This document shows, piece by piece, positions 45,101 to 57,400 of a DNA stretch of 64,000 nt. This DNA is from Symbiodinium natans. Lineage: Eukaryota > Sar > Dinophyceae > Suessiales > Symbiodiniaceae. The position numbers and the translations under genes are program-made. The stretch lies in NCBI GenBank assembly GCA_905221605.1, contig CAJNDS010002279.1:818584-882583 (forward strand), written 5' to 3'. Each line of letters starts with the position of its first letter. Positions within the stretch are counted from its first letter, which is position 1. Under the pieces are notes generated by a model. It did not search any database, was not told the origin of the DNA, and worked only from the letters and a program-made list of their open reading frames with translations.

Positions 45101-47363
45101 GGATTGCCGCAAATGCAAAAAAGGTAGCTTGGATCTGTCGCACATCCTTCAGCTGCGCCTGTACGGCACTGCTGTTGCCACCACTTTGAGCTCTACCCCA
45201 GGTGACCACAGATCCATCGCCCAGGACTGCAGCACATGCTTCACAGGTAGCTTGGATCTGTCGCACATCCTTCAGCTGCGCCTGTACGGCACTGCTGTTT
45301 CCACCACTTTGAGCTCTACCCCAGGTGACCACAGATCCATCGCCCAGGATTGCCGCAAATGCAAAAAAGGTAGCTTGGATCTGTCGCACATCCTTCAGCT
45401 GCGCCTGTACGGCACTGCTGTTGCCACCACTTTGAGCTCTACCCCAGGTGACCACAGATCCATCGCCCAGGACTGCAGCACATGCTTCACAGGTAGCTTG
45501 GATCTGTCGCACATCCTTCAGCTGCGCCTGTACGGCACTGCTGTTTCCACCACTTTGAGCTCTACCCCAGGTGACCACAGATCCATCGCCCAGGATTGCA
45601 GCAAACGCAAAATAGGAAGCTTGGATCTGTCGCACATCCTTCAGCTGCGCCTGTACGGCACTGCTGTTGCCACCACTTTCAGCACTACCCCAGGTGACCA
45701 CAGATCCATCGCCCAGGACTGCAGCAAATGCTTCACAGGTAGCTTGGATCTGTTGCACATTCGTCAGCTGCTCCTGGACGGCACTGTTGTTTCCACCACT
45801 TTGAGCTCTACCCCAGGTGAGACCCGGGGAGTGTCTAGGGCTGAGATGAACTCCGCTGGAGAGCATTTCCACACTCAAAGCATCACTGAAACCCAAAGAG
45901 GCCCCTGGAGGGTTTAGGGTTGAAGGTCTGGGGTTTGGGGTTTGGGCTTAGGGTTTAGGGTTTAGGGTTTAGGGTTTAGGGTTTAGGGTTTAGGGTTTAA
46001 GGTTTAGGGTTTAGGATTTAGGGTTTAGGGCTGTAGGGCTTCGGGGCTTTAGGATGAAAGCCCTTGCAGGCGAGGTGCCGTCTGCTCGATCACGGGCAGC
46101 GACTCGATGCTCCCCGCGCAGAGTTCCCTCTCCTGGCCAGTGCAAACGACACCCTAAACCCTAAACCCTACACTCCAAACCCGAAACCCTGAACCCTAAA
46201 CCCTAAACCCTTGAACAGCAAGAGACCCCAATCTTATAGAGCTTTGGCGTGATACTCGGGTTTTGGGTTGGGGGCTTAGGGTTTAGGACGAACCCAAAAC
46301 CCCCAATTTTTAAGGTTTAGGGTCTGGTGTTTAGACCTCTAACCTAAACCACAACCGTCAACCCCTAAACCCCTGAAAGCCCGAAATCCTAAGCCCCCAA
46401 CAGAAACCCTGAACCCTAAAACCCGAAAGCCCTCAAACCCAAAATTCTACACCCTAAAAAAAACCTAAAACCTAAAACCCTAAACCCTGAACACCCTAAA
46501 CAACCCTAAAACCCTAAACCCTGAACCGAAAGCATGAATTCCTGAAACCCAAAAACCCTAATTCCCTAAACCCTAACCCCTAAACCCTAAAACCCTAGAA
46601 TCCTAGACCCTGAAACCCTAGAACCCTAAAACCCAAAAACCCTAAAACCCTAAAACCCTAAAACCCTAAAATCCTAAAACCCTAGAACCCGAAAGCCCTA
46701 AAGCCCTAAAGCCCAAAAGCCCTAAAGCCCTAAAGCCCTAAAGCCCTAAAACCCTAAAACCCTAAAACCCTAAAACCCTAAAACCCTAAAACCCAAAAAC
46801 CCAAAAACCCTAAACCCCCAAACCCCTGAACCCTATAACCCTAAACCCTAAATTCTAAACACTAAAATCCTGAACCCCTAAACCCTGAAACCCTTAACAA
46901 ATAACACCTAGAACCCTAAACCCTAAATTCTAAACACTAAAATCCTGAACCCCTAAACCCTGAAACCCTTAACAAATAACACCTAGAACCCTAAACCCTG
47001 AACCTAATACATGAATTCTTGAAACCCAAAAACCCTACAACCCTACACCCTAAAACCCTAAAACCCAAAGACCGCAGAAACCTGAACCCTCACACTCTAC
47101 ACCCTACACCCTAGCCCTACACCCTAAACCCTAAACCCTAAACCCTAAACTCTACACCCTACACCCTAAACCCGAAACCCTAAACGCTAAACCCGAAACC
47201 CGAAACCCGAAACACTAAACCCTGAACACTTAACCCTAAACCCTAAAACCGAAACCCTAAACCCTAAACACTAAACCCTAAACACCAAACCCTAAACCCT
47301 AAACCCTAAACCCCTAAACCCCTAAACCCTAAACCCTAAACCCTGAACCCTGAACCCTGAACC

Positions 47364-47395
<32 letters not shown>

Positions 47396-50300
47396 ACCCT
47401 AAACCCTGCCTGCGGGATCGAGTCGACGGTACCCCCGTCAGCTATCCCTGCCATAAATGTGACCTGGCGCAGTGCTTAGGGTTTAGGGGTTTAGGGTTTA
47501 GGGTTTATTGCTTTAGGGTTTAGGGTTTAGGGTTTAGGGTTTAGGGTTTAGGGTTTAGGGTTTAGGGTTTTTGGGTTTTTGGGTTTTTGGGTTTTGGGTT
47601 TAGGGGTTTAGGGTTTTTGGGTTTTAGGGCTTGGGGTTAGGGTTTAGGTGTTTAGGTGCTTATAGGTTTAGGGTTTAGGGGTTTAGGGTTTAGGGTAGGG
47701 TTTCGGGATTTAGGGTTTGGGGATGTAGAGCTTTGGGGATTTTAGGGTTTGGGGTTTATATGTTTATGGGAAGGATGGGCGTAGGCCGAGATCCCTTCAA
47801 GCTAGGCTGCCCAGTAACCTAGGCTTAAAGAGGGTGCCCTTTTTTGCTTAAAGGGGTTGATAAGGGAACCTAAACCCCCGAAAAAGGGAATGAGGGTACT
47901 ACTGGGCATCCTAGGAAGGCATTTCATTTGCATGTGGGGTTCGGTTGGTTGGTCCAGGTTTGTACCTGGGACTCTTTTTGCTTGGCCTCAAACCTTAACC
48001 CTCAACCCGAAACCCTCAACCCTGAACCCTAAACTAGTTCATGGTTGGGATCGTATGAGAAATCCAAACTTCTATTCGTCATTGAGTTTAAGTACCCTTA
48101 AAAAATTAATGTAACATGTCACCCACTATGACAGAAAAACCCTCAACCCTGAACCCTAAACCCTCAACCGTATAGCCCAAGACCGTAGAAGGCCCTTTGG
48201 GCTTTCTTAATACCAAGGGGTTCTTGGGCGCTTTGGGTACTAGTGCCCCTAAACCCTAAACCCTAAACCCTTGACAACTCCACATAAGTTGCAAAGACAC
48301 GCTGTCTGACGCAAAAAATGCAATTCGTGCATTTAGCCTTTTCTCCTCCCTTCGAAGCTCTGCAACTGCTGCAATGGTGGCTTAGGGTTTAGGCTTTAGG
48401 GCTTAGGGCTTAGGACATAGGGTGTAGGACTTAGGGAACCCTAAACCCTAGACCCTAAACCCTAAACCCTAAACCCTAAACCCTAAACCCTAAACCCTAA
48501 ACCCTTTGGCAAAATCCCTGGGCGTATGGCTCAGAGAGCTGTGGGTCGCCCTCACCAATGGTACCCGGTGTTTGGCAAAGCTGCCGAACCCTGAACCCTG
48601 AACCCTGAACCCTAAACCCTAAACCCTAAACCCTAAACCCTAAACCCTAAACCCTATGGATGGCACCTCAGCACCCGTGTCTGCGTCCAAATCCGGGACG
48701 CCAGACACCCAGTCGGGAGCTTCCTTCGCGCGCTGAGGGACTGGTCGACTGCTTGGGGTCTAGGGGTTAGGGTTTAGGGTTTAGGGTGTAGGGTGTAGGG
48801 TTTAAGGTTTAAGGGTTCTGTATAGTAGAAGAAGAGGAGGTATAGGGTTTGGGAATTAGAGGGCTCATGGACTTAGGTCTAGGGGACGGGCTTACAGGGG
48901 GTTAGGGTTTACAGGGCTTAGAGGGCTCAGAGCCTAGGACTCTTATGGGGCCTGGGATAATTCAATCCCTAAACCCCTGAAGCCCTAAACCCTAAACCCT
49001 AACCCTAAACCCTAAACCCTAAACCCCTGAAGCCCTACACCCTAAGTGATTGAAGCATCAAGGCTTGCAACTATAGGGGGTTTTTGTTGCCCTAACCCTA
49101 CACCCTAAACCCTCAGCCTCTAACCCTACACCCCAAACCCTTAACTGTCCTAAACCCTAAACCCTAAACCCTAAACCCTAAACCCTAAACCCTAAACCCT
49201 AAACCCTAAACCCTAAACCCTAAACCCTACCCCCAAAACCCAAAACCCTAAAACCTAAACCCTAAACCGTAAACCCTAAATCCTAAACTCTAAACCCTAA
49301 ACCCTGCATGTTGTCCCTGGACATGGTCCTGCATGTCCTCTTCGGGCGGCGCATCCATCTCAATGAGCTCAGGAGCTTCTGGCAAGTCCTGCTGGACGGT
49401 TTAGGGTTTAGGGTTTAGGGTTTAGGGTTTAGGGTTTAGGGTTTAGGGTTTAGGGTTTAGGGTTTAGGGTTTAGGGTTTAGGGTTTAGGGTTTAGGGTTT
49501 AGGGTTTAGGGTTTTGGGATGTTTAGGGGTTAGGGGTTGGGATGTTTAGGGTTTAGGGTTTAGGGTTTAGGGTTTAGGGTTTAGGGTCTAGGGTTTAGGG
49601 TTTAGGGTTTAGGGTTTAGGGTTTAGGGTTTAGGGTTTAGGGTTTAGGGTTTAGGGTTTAGGGTTAGAGGTAATGATTGGAGAGTTGAGGGTTCAGGGTT
49701 CCGGGTTGCGAGTTTAGGGTTAAGGATTGAGAGTTGAGGGTTCAGGGTTCCGGTTGAGAGTTTAGGGTTTAGGGTTGAGGGGTTAGGGGTGAGGGCCGAG
49801 CCCAGAAGGAGACCCACCCAGAGGAAGAGAAGAATGGAGAAGGCCATGGGAATTTGTAAATCTGACTTCAACAACTTTTAAGGTTTAGGGTCTGGTTTCA
49901 GATTTAGGGTTTAGGGTTGCTGCCCACGTGTTCTTCTGGGTGTTCTACACAACATCTAAGTCCAAACCTGTCTGTGGTTTCGGAGGGCTCCACCCCACCC
50001 CCCTAAACCCTAAACCGTAACCCTAAACCCCAAACCCTAAACCCTAGACCCTAAACCCTAAACCCTAATGCAACCTCAGAATACCACGGGTGCCCCGCCC
50101 GTTGCGTTTTACTTGATGGTGTTTAGAGGGAAACCGAAGCCCGCCATAAAGGGGTCCACGGGCTTTCCACGAAGACCTAGATAAGCTTAAAGGAGTTTAG
50201 GGTTTAGGGTTTAGGGTATAGGGTTTAGGGTTTTTATAGGGTTTAGGAAGGGCTTAGGGCTTCGGGCTTTGGGTTGAGGGCGATGGTGTGCCCAGCGAGT

Positions 50301-53300
50301 CAGCATGACGCCAGAACCGCGCGAAGTTCCCCCCCCGAAACTTCTTCCGCGGCCCGGGCGAGTTTCCGGGACACCCTAAGCCCTAAGCCCTGAAGCAGAA
50401 GGGTACAATGGCTGTATAGTTCAGGGTTCAAAGTTGAGGGTGTAAAGCTTCAGGGTCAACCACTAATCCCTAAACCCCCGTGCCGAAAATGATGAGGGTT
50501 TAGGGTTTAGGGTTTAGGGTTTAGGGTTTAGGGTTTAGGGTTTAGGGCTTAGTGCTTAGGGCTTAGGGGTTTAGGGTTTAGGGTTTAGGGTTTAGGGTTT
50601 AGGGTTTAGGGTTTAGGGTTTAGGGTTTAGGGCTTAGGGTTTAGGGTTTAGGGTTTAGGGTTTAGGGTTTAGGGTTTAGGGTTTAGGGTTTCGGCTTCAA
50701 CTACTTGGGGCAAAGGGGGCGGAGACCCCCACACTACACCGAGCGAAGCGATAAAGGGGTTTAGACCCCACTAAACCCCGAAACCCTAAACCCTAAAACC
50801 CCTAAACCCCGAAAATCGGAAACCCAAAGCCCGTAACCCTAAACCGCGAAACCCCCTAGGCCCTAAACCCTAAACCCTAAACCCCAAACCCTAAACCCTA
50901 AACCCGAGTTGAGGCTCCACAGCCTCAGGCAACGCGATGTCCGTCGAAGCCCGCGTGGGCGCTTCGTGGGCCTGACAGCGCGGGGACATCTGGCTTTGGG
51001 CTTCCTTAGGGTTTAGGGTTTAGGGTTTAGGGTTGAGGGTTGAGGGTTGAGGGTTGAGGGTTTAGGGTTTAGGGTTTAGGGTTTAGGCTTTGGAGTTTGG
51101 GGTTTGGGGTTTGGGGTTTAGGGTCCAGGGTTTAGGGTTTATAGGATTTATGGGGCTTATAAGGTTTATAGGGCTTGCAAGGTTTATATGGTTGAAAGGT
51201 CTGATGTCTTAACAGGAGGGTTTACGGTTTAGGGTTTATAGGGTTTATAGGGTTTATAGGGTTTTTAGGGATTATAGGGATTATAGGGTTTATAGGGTTT
51301 ATAGGGTTTATAGGGTTTAAAAGGTCTATAAGGTTTACGGTTCATAGGGTTTATAGGGTTTACAGGGTTTATATGCGCCAGCATAGGCGCACCCCCCCCC
51401 CCCAATGGTATCCCCCCTCCCCTTTCCCCCCCCCTTTCCCCCCCCCCCCTCCCCCCCCCTCCCCCCCCCTCCCCCCCCCCCTCCCCCCTCCCTCCCCCCA
51501 CCCCCTCCCCCCCCCCCCCCCCTCCCCCCCCCCCCTCCCCCCCTCCCCCCCTCAGCCCCCCCTCCCCCCCCCCCCCCCCTCCCCCCCCCCTTCCCCCCCC
51601 CCTCCCCCCCCCCCCCCTCCCCCCCCGCCCTGTGGTTCATGGTCCGTGGTTCATGGGTTGGTGGTTTAGAGGTTTAGGGTTAGGCTGTAGAGTTCAAGGT
51701 TTGGGGTAATGGTAGGTTTACGGTTTCCCCTCTCCCGCTGTGGATCGTGCTGAGTTTACGCTTCAGGGTTCAGGGTTAAAGCGGCTAAGGTTTCGGGTTT
51801 ACCCTTCTCCCTCCTGTCGTTCATTGGTGGGTTTAGGTTTTAGGGCTTAGGGTTCAGGGTGTGGGGTTTAGGCTGAGGTTTCTCTGTCCTCCCCCGTGGT
51901 CCGTGGTGTTTTTAGGGTTAACAGGCAGGGTTTGGGGGGGGATGCCGTGGGGGTGGGGGATACCATGGGTACCATGGGGGGGGGGGGGGGGGGGGGTCGA
52001 TTACGCGCAACGCGGGCGCAGGGTTTATAGGGTTTATAGGGGTCATAGGGTTTCTAGGGTTTCTAGGGTTTATAGGGTTTATAGGGTTTATAGGGTTTAT
52101 AGGGTTTATAGGGTTTATAGGGTTTATGGGGATGATAAGGTTTTTCAGGGTTTATAGCCTCCGACGGGGAAGTGCAAGGGAGCAGGATTTTCGAGCATCA
52201 CGTTGCTGGCATGGTGTTCACTTTGCCATGTCTGCCACACCTCGCGGTGGATCCAAAAATCCTTCCAGCGGCAAAAGACACCGAGGATGGGGGGCCAGCA
52301 TAGTAGCCAGACGCTGGCAAGATCCTGCCATCCACCCAGGCCAAGCGCCACGGCCACGGAAGGCGCTCTCTAGTGAGGAGGGGCCCCGCCGCCAATACCC
52401 CTTCATTGAGGTCTAGGGTTGAGGGTTTGGGGTTAAGGGCTTATGGCTATTTAAGGGTGGTCCTTAAATTCGTACCACGACCCCCTTTTATGATTCAAAC
52501 TACTTCTTGTGAGAACCTGGGCAAGTAGGGCGAGCTGTCTGGGGTTTCGTGCCAGGCTTCAAGCGTGCACATCCGTTGGAAGACGAACCTGCCAAAATGC
52601 TGACGCTGACGGTGGAGTTTGCTATCCACCTTGGGGGCCCCGCAGCCGATTCACAGTGCTAGGGTGTAGGGTTTAGAGTTTGGGGTTTAGGGTTTAGGGT
52701 TTGGGGTTTAGGGTTTAGGGTTTAGGGTTTGGGGTTTAGGGTGTAGGGTTTAGGCATCAGGGTGTAGGGTTTCGGGTTTGGGCGCCCTAACCTCGTTTCG
52801 GGTGTAGGGTTTGGGGTTTAGGGTTTCGGGTGGAGCGTTAGGGGTTAGGGTCCAAGGTTTAGGGTTAAGTTAAGTCTGTTTGGGCTGATTGTGTAAGGTG
52901 GGTGCCAACGCTCGCCCTCGAGCGATCCGAGTACATCCCTCGGCCTCAAACCCGGAACCCTGAACCCTAAACCCTAAATCTCCAAGCCCTAAACCTCAAA
53001 CCCTAAACCCTGAACCCGAGATCCCCAGGCCCTAAACCCTACACCCCAACCGCAGCCTCGGTTGCAGCCTTATCTGTAAGGCAATCCGCCCCTGCTGCTT
53101 GCTCTTGCCGCAGCAAACCTGAGAGGGCTTTGGGGAGCTGTGGAAAGTCGAAGCTTTAACCCCAAACCTCAAACCCTAAAGCCCCTGAATCCTAAACCCC
53201 AAACCCTAAACCCCCAAGCCTCCTAAACCCTAAGCCCTACAACTCCAACCCCAAACCCCTAAACCCTAAACCCCTAAACCCCTAAACCCCTAAACCCCTA

Positions 53301-54225
53301 AACCCCTAAACCCCTAAACCCCTAGACCCCTAGACCCCTAGACCCCTAAACCCCTAAACCCCTAAACCCCTAAACCCCTAAACCCCTAAACCCCTAAACC
53401 CCTAAACCGCTAAACCCCTAAACCCCTAAACCCCTAAACCCCTAAACCCTAAAGCCTAAACCCTAAACCCTAGCCCGAAACCCTAAACCCTAAACCCCCA
53501 AAGGACCCGAGGGTGCCAGGGCCCGGGCTCAAAAGAATCACTTGGAGGTTGTCGTCTGGCGGAGAAGGCCCGGTTCACGGTGCGTGGCTTTGCTTTGGGG
53601 TTTAGGGTTTAGGGTTTAGGGTTTAGGGTTTAGGGTTTAGGGTTTAGGGTTTAGGGTTTAGGGTTTAGGGTTTAGGGTTTAGGGTTTAGGGTTTAGGGTT
53701 TAGGGTTTAGGGTTTAGGGTTTAGGTTTTAGGGTTTAGGGTTTAGGTTTTAGGTTTTAGGTTTTAGGTTTTAGGGTTTAGGGTTTAGGGTTTAGGGTTTA
53801 GGGTTTAGGGTTTAGGGTTTAGGGTTTAGGGTTTAGGGTTTAGGGTTTAGGGTTTAGGGTTTAGGGTTTAGGGTTTAGGGTTTAGGGTTTGGGGCTATCC
53901 TGGCCGCCACCGTCCTTGCCACATCCTCACTGGTGTCCCCCCTAGGGCCAGTGCTGCAAGGCCCAGAACCACCATCCCCAAAAACTTAAACCCTAACACT
54001 AAACCCTAAACCTCGAACTTGCTGAGGTCTTACAAGGAAGCTGGGGACGCAAATGGCCGACTTAGATAGCCCCATGGGCTTTTTTGGCAGCGAGGTCCCG
54101 GGTTTTGGGTTTAGGGTTTGGGGTTTAGGGTTTAGGGTTTAGGGTTCAGGGTTCAGGGTTCAGGACCTAGTATGAAAACCGGAATTGGAACTCGGCCTTT
54201 CAACCCCGTCACCATCGCAAGCCAT
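42177..54225 (-). CDS. Gene F: long multi-exon gene with an RCC1-like repeat domain
   Basis: Minus exons in order: 54167-54225 (possible ATG start, MACDGDGVERPSSNSGFHT), 54034-54078, 53896-53953, 53496-53555, 53051-53137, 52886-52944, 52517-52629, 52159-52367, 50904-50989, 50302-50375, 50113-50162, 49797-49874, 49303-49388, 48667-48748, 48503-48580, 47405-47463, 46068-46132, 44773-45885 (RCC1-like), 44685-44712, 44348-44376, 43976-44032, 43825-43896, 43411-43456, 42599-42655, 42397-42523, 42177-42229 (ends LPGWWASTV, TAG). Phase fits at 54225/54078/53953, 49388/48748, 46132/45885/44712/44376 and 42523/42229. Not all junctions are resolved and the 54-49 kb and 48-42 kb parts could be separate genes. 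Confidence 0.5.
43353..43415. mobile_element. Family 1-related short element
   Basis: GTTCCTTAATCTGATCCTCTTTAACCGAATAAGGGGAAATATGGAACATCCCAA; its CATCCCAA end matches family 1. A related copy is at about 5243-5302. On minus it begins GATGTTCC directly at the GA donor of exon 43411-43456. Confidence 0.55.
44773..45885 (-). CDS. Gene F exon: RCC1-like (GDGSVVTWG) repeat protein
   Basis: One 1.1-kb exon holds eight full 41-residue units plus a partial ninth. Each has VVTWG, then GGNSSAVQAQLKDVRQIQA, then a (C/F)(E/F)A(F/C)AA(V/I)L stretch and GDGS. This is the RCC1-type beta-propeller repeat; in dinoflagellates such runs are usually annotated as RCC1/HERC-like. Blade partners are unknown. Two unit types alternate (TCEACAAVL and TFFAFAAIL). 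Units 3, 5 and 7 are identical in protein, as are 4 and 6, giving a 246-bp higher-order repeat. Acceptor GGTTTCAG, GC donor AACGG|GCCACC; phases fit 46068-46132 and 44685-44712. If unspliced, the frame stops at 44757. The long opposite-strand frame is its antisense shadow. Confidence 0.8.
44883..45800. repeat. 123-bp tandem repeat within the RCC1-like exon
   Basis: DNA-level units of 123 bp, nearly identical in the middle and more diverged at both ends, as expected from recent unequal exchange or gene conversion in the centre of the array. Confidence 0.85.
49303..49388 (-). CDS. Gene F acidic exon
   Basis: Acceptor CCAGCAG, donor GCAGG|GTTTAG. Reads DLPEAPELIEMDAPPEEDMQ then DHVQGQHA. Joins in phase to RPVPQRAKEAPDWVSGVPDL at 48667-48748. 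The + strand is also open (SLDMVLHVLFGRRIHLNEL) but lacks an acceptor. Confidence 0.6.
49399..49665. repeat. Long (TTTAGGG)n array
   Basis: Begins 10 bp right of gene F exon 49303-49388. Confidence 0.9.
49797..49874 (-). CDS. Gene F exon with membrane segment
   Basis: Acceptor CTTAAAAG. Reads LLKSDLQIPMAFSILLFLWV then GLLLGS, a clear hydrophobic helix. A signal-anchor of a separate gene is an alternative because MAFSILLFLWVGLLL could also begin a protein. Confidence 0.5.
51210..51372. repeat. (GGGTTTATA)n array
   Basis: Nonamer telomere variant; continues in kind at 52020-52135. Between them lies a 240-bp C/T-rich tract (51391-51630). Confidence 0.85.
52159..52367 (-). CDS. Gene F exon, 69 codons
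   Basis: Acceptor CACTAGAG. Contains GWQDLASVWLLCWPPILGVF, CRWKDFWIHREVWQTWQSEH and ASNVMLENPAPLHFP; Trp-rich and partly hydrophobic. All three minus frames are open here, and the main alternative begins GYWRRGPSSLESAFRGRGAW (52222-52400). Confidence 0.5.
52517..52629 (-). CDS. Gene F exon, 37 codons
   Basis: Acceptor CCCCCAAG, donor CCCAG|GTTCTC. Reads VDSKLHRQRQHFGRFVFQRM then CTLEAWHETPDSSPYLP, phase 0 to 2. Confidence 0.6.
53597..53890. repeat. Long (TTTAGGG)n array
   Basis: Near-perfect heptamers with a few TTTTAGG variants, abutting the donor side of exon 53896-53953. Confidence 0.9.
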
Positions 54226-54477
54226 CCAAAACCACAAATCCTCGCCCCCAAACCCGAAGACCAACCCCCGACCCCAAAACCCAAACCCCTGTTAGCCCTA
54301 AGCCCTATAAGCGTCACGCACCCAAACCCTAAACCCAAACCTCAAACCCCAAACCCAAAACTCTCCTCAACCCTAAACCCTAAACCCTAGACCCTAGACC
54401 CTAAACCCTAAACCGTAAACCCTAAACCCTAAAGCCTAAACCCTAAACCCTAAACCCTACGCGCCTTCTTCCGCCAG

Positions 54478-57400
54478 CTCGGTCGAGCGGCTGAGTGGGC
54501 TCCGTGAGGAGCCTAGGGCTTGGGAAGCTGGGCAGAAGAGATAACCTGTACGAAGGGTTTAGGGTTTAGGGTTTAGGGGTTTAGGGGTTTAGGGGTTTAG
54601 GGGTTTAGGGGTTTAGGGGTTTAGGGGTTTAGGGGTTTAGGGGTTTAGGGGTTTGGAGATTTGGGGGTTTAGGGGTTTGGGGGTTTAGGGGTTTAGGGGT
54701 TTAGGGGTTTAGGGGTTTAGGGTTTAGGGGTTTAGGGGTTTAGGGGTTTAGGGGTTTAGGGGTTTAGGGGGTTTAGGGGTTTAGGTGTTTAGGGGTTTAG
54801 GTGTTTAGGGGTTTGGGGGTTTTGGGGTTTTGGGGCTTTCGGGCTTTCGGGCTTTGGGGCTTTAGAGTTTAGGGCTTTGAGGCTTGAAAATTTAAGACTT
54901 TAGGGCTTTAGGGGTTTAGGGTGAAGGGGTTTAGGGCTTAGGGTGAAGTTGAAGGGGGTTAAGGCGGTGTAGGAGATCGATGTTGGGGACTTTAGCGCAA
55001 GTTCAGCGTAGCAGGAATTCGATTGGCCGTCTCTGTCCCTCTCTCTCTATCTCTCGACCCAAATACACCTGGTACATGCCAACCACGCCGTCTAGAGTCT
55101 ACGGCTTACGCGGCATTTTCCTTCTGTGGCCACAATGCTTATAATGATTCTAATACGTACACGCACACATATGTATATATATATATATAAGCATATGTAT
55201 ATTTATCTATATATATATATACATATACAATCTATATGTATATATATATATATAAGCATATGGATATTGTTCTAAATTCTTATGCCAAGCCTAAGGCCGT
55301 AGGGTTCCCTTGCGCCTCGCCCTTGCGCCGCCTTGCGCCGTGCTAGTGTTTGGCCACGTCGGCAATCATGCCAACTACCGACAAGGTTTTCTGGGGGTTT
55401 GTACTATGTACTAGAAGCAATGTTTCCATAAGCTGGCTAAATTTTCACTGTTTCGTAGTTCGAGCTCAGTACTGGAAGCGATGATTCCGTAATGCGGCTG
55501 GATTGTCGCTGTTTCGAAGTACAGGCTTAGCACCGGAATCGATGTTTCATGACATGTATAAACCAGTTTTATTGTGTCAGGGCCCATGGCTCCACATCGG
55601 CCATGCGGTCTTGCGCCAGCCTTGCGCGTCCCTTGCGACGCGAGTCCCAGACCCTAGCCCCTAAGCCCTCAACCCCTAAACCCTGACCTCTAACCCTAAC
55701 ACCTAAACTTGCAGCGGCCTGATCTTGGAGTTTTGGGCTCCTGGCCCTTGCGCTCGCCCTTGCGCCCCCTTGCGCCGTGCTGGTTTTTGGCGCCATAGTT
55801 ACACGAAGGCAACATACGTGTGGCCGGTGCAGTTAAACACGAAGAGGCGGGGGTTTAGAACAACGCCCATATGTACATTTATCTATATATATATATATAC
55901 AATCATACGCTGAGGCTTTGGGGCTGCTCAGCATGCGTGCTCCCCAACCCTTTCGCCACTGCACACAACAAAGAGAAGCACGGCTGAGCCGTAGCACCTG
56001 ACGTTTCTTCAGCCCGGAGGCCATGAACGCCCTTGTCTTAAGAACCACCCAACACAACCCAGAAAAGTCATCCCCATGTTACCCCTAGAAGCAAGAACAT
56101 TTTTGATTTTTGGGGGTAGGTTCGGGCGAAGGTCTGAAACAACGGCCCCGAGAAAGGGAGGCAGTGTGACAAAGAGAGAGAGAGAGGTGCTTAAGAGCCC
56201 CATTTTTTGAACAGAATCCCTGTATTGAATTATCAGGAAGCATTGTTTTTTTTTTTTTTTTTTTGGGGGGGGGGGGGTCATAAGCAATTAGTAGGAGCTC
56301 TGACAAACCGAGAGGGATGTAGATACATAGATGAGTGTTGGGGTGTCGAGTTCCCAAGATTCGGGAACCGTGGCTCTATTCTACCCTAACCCTAAGCCCT
56401 AAACCCTAAACCCTCAACCCTCTAACCCAAACCTAAACCCTAAACCGGCGAAAAGATCGTGTGGCAGAGCCGATTGACAGATCAAGCTTGGGCTCGAGAT
56501 GTTCGCCTCTTTCACGCTAGCATGCAGAGATGACAGCACCTAAGCCCCAAAAACCCTACACCCAGCACCCCTAAACCCTTAGTCTCCAAAACCCTGAAAC
56601 CCTAAAACCTAACACTCCTAAACCCCCCCCCCCCCCCCCCAAAAAAAAATCCCCCAAACCTCAAAAACCCTAAAACCCAACACCCGAAACCCTGCACTCT
56701 TAGCTTGCGGCCTGTGTCTGCAGGCTCGGCAGTTTCAACCTCGCCTGAGCGTGCGAGGCTTCTCAAGAGGGGCTTGCGAGTCCAAGGCACTTTACGGACG
56801 GAAGGCTCAGGGTTTGAGGTTTAGGGTTTAGGGTTTAGGGTTTAGGGTTTAGGGTTTAGGGTTTTGGGGTTTAGGGTTTAGGGTTTAGGGTTTAGGGTTT
56901 AGGGTTTAGGGTTTAGGATGGTGTCTACCTTGGTAGCTCAGTAACCATATGGGGGTTTACGATATTGGGGTACCTTATTGGGGTCCTTATCGTAAGGGGA
57001 TCCTACGAGTTGGATCCAGGGATCCCTTAGTATCGAAAAACACCCATATTTTAATCAGGTATCCCTTTTGGGGTTGGTTACGTGATGAGGGGGACCCCTA
57101 AAAGCGGGCAAAGGGCTACGAAGCTATTGAGGAGGGCAAGTGATGACGATGGACTTCGAGTTTGCTTTGGGGCATCATGTTGAAGTCGGGCTCTAGTACA
57201 AAGAACCTTCGCCTTTCTGTGAGTTTAGGGTTTAGGGTTTAGGGTTTAGGGTTTAGGGTTTAGGGTTTAGGGTTTAGGGTTTAGGGTTTAGGGTTTAGGG
57301 TTTAGGGTTTAGGGTTTAGGGTTTAGGGTTTAGGGTTTAGGGTTTAGGGTTTAGGGTTTAGGGCTCAGGGTTTAGGGTTTTTATGAGGGGCTCTGTTGAA

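Noticed and set aside
44883-45917. 344-codon + strand ORF opposite the RCC1-like exon
   Set aside because: Exact antisense shadow of a 123-bp (multiple of three) repeat; the minus frame has a clear RCC1-type repeat pattern.
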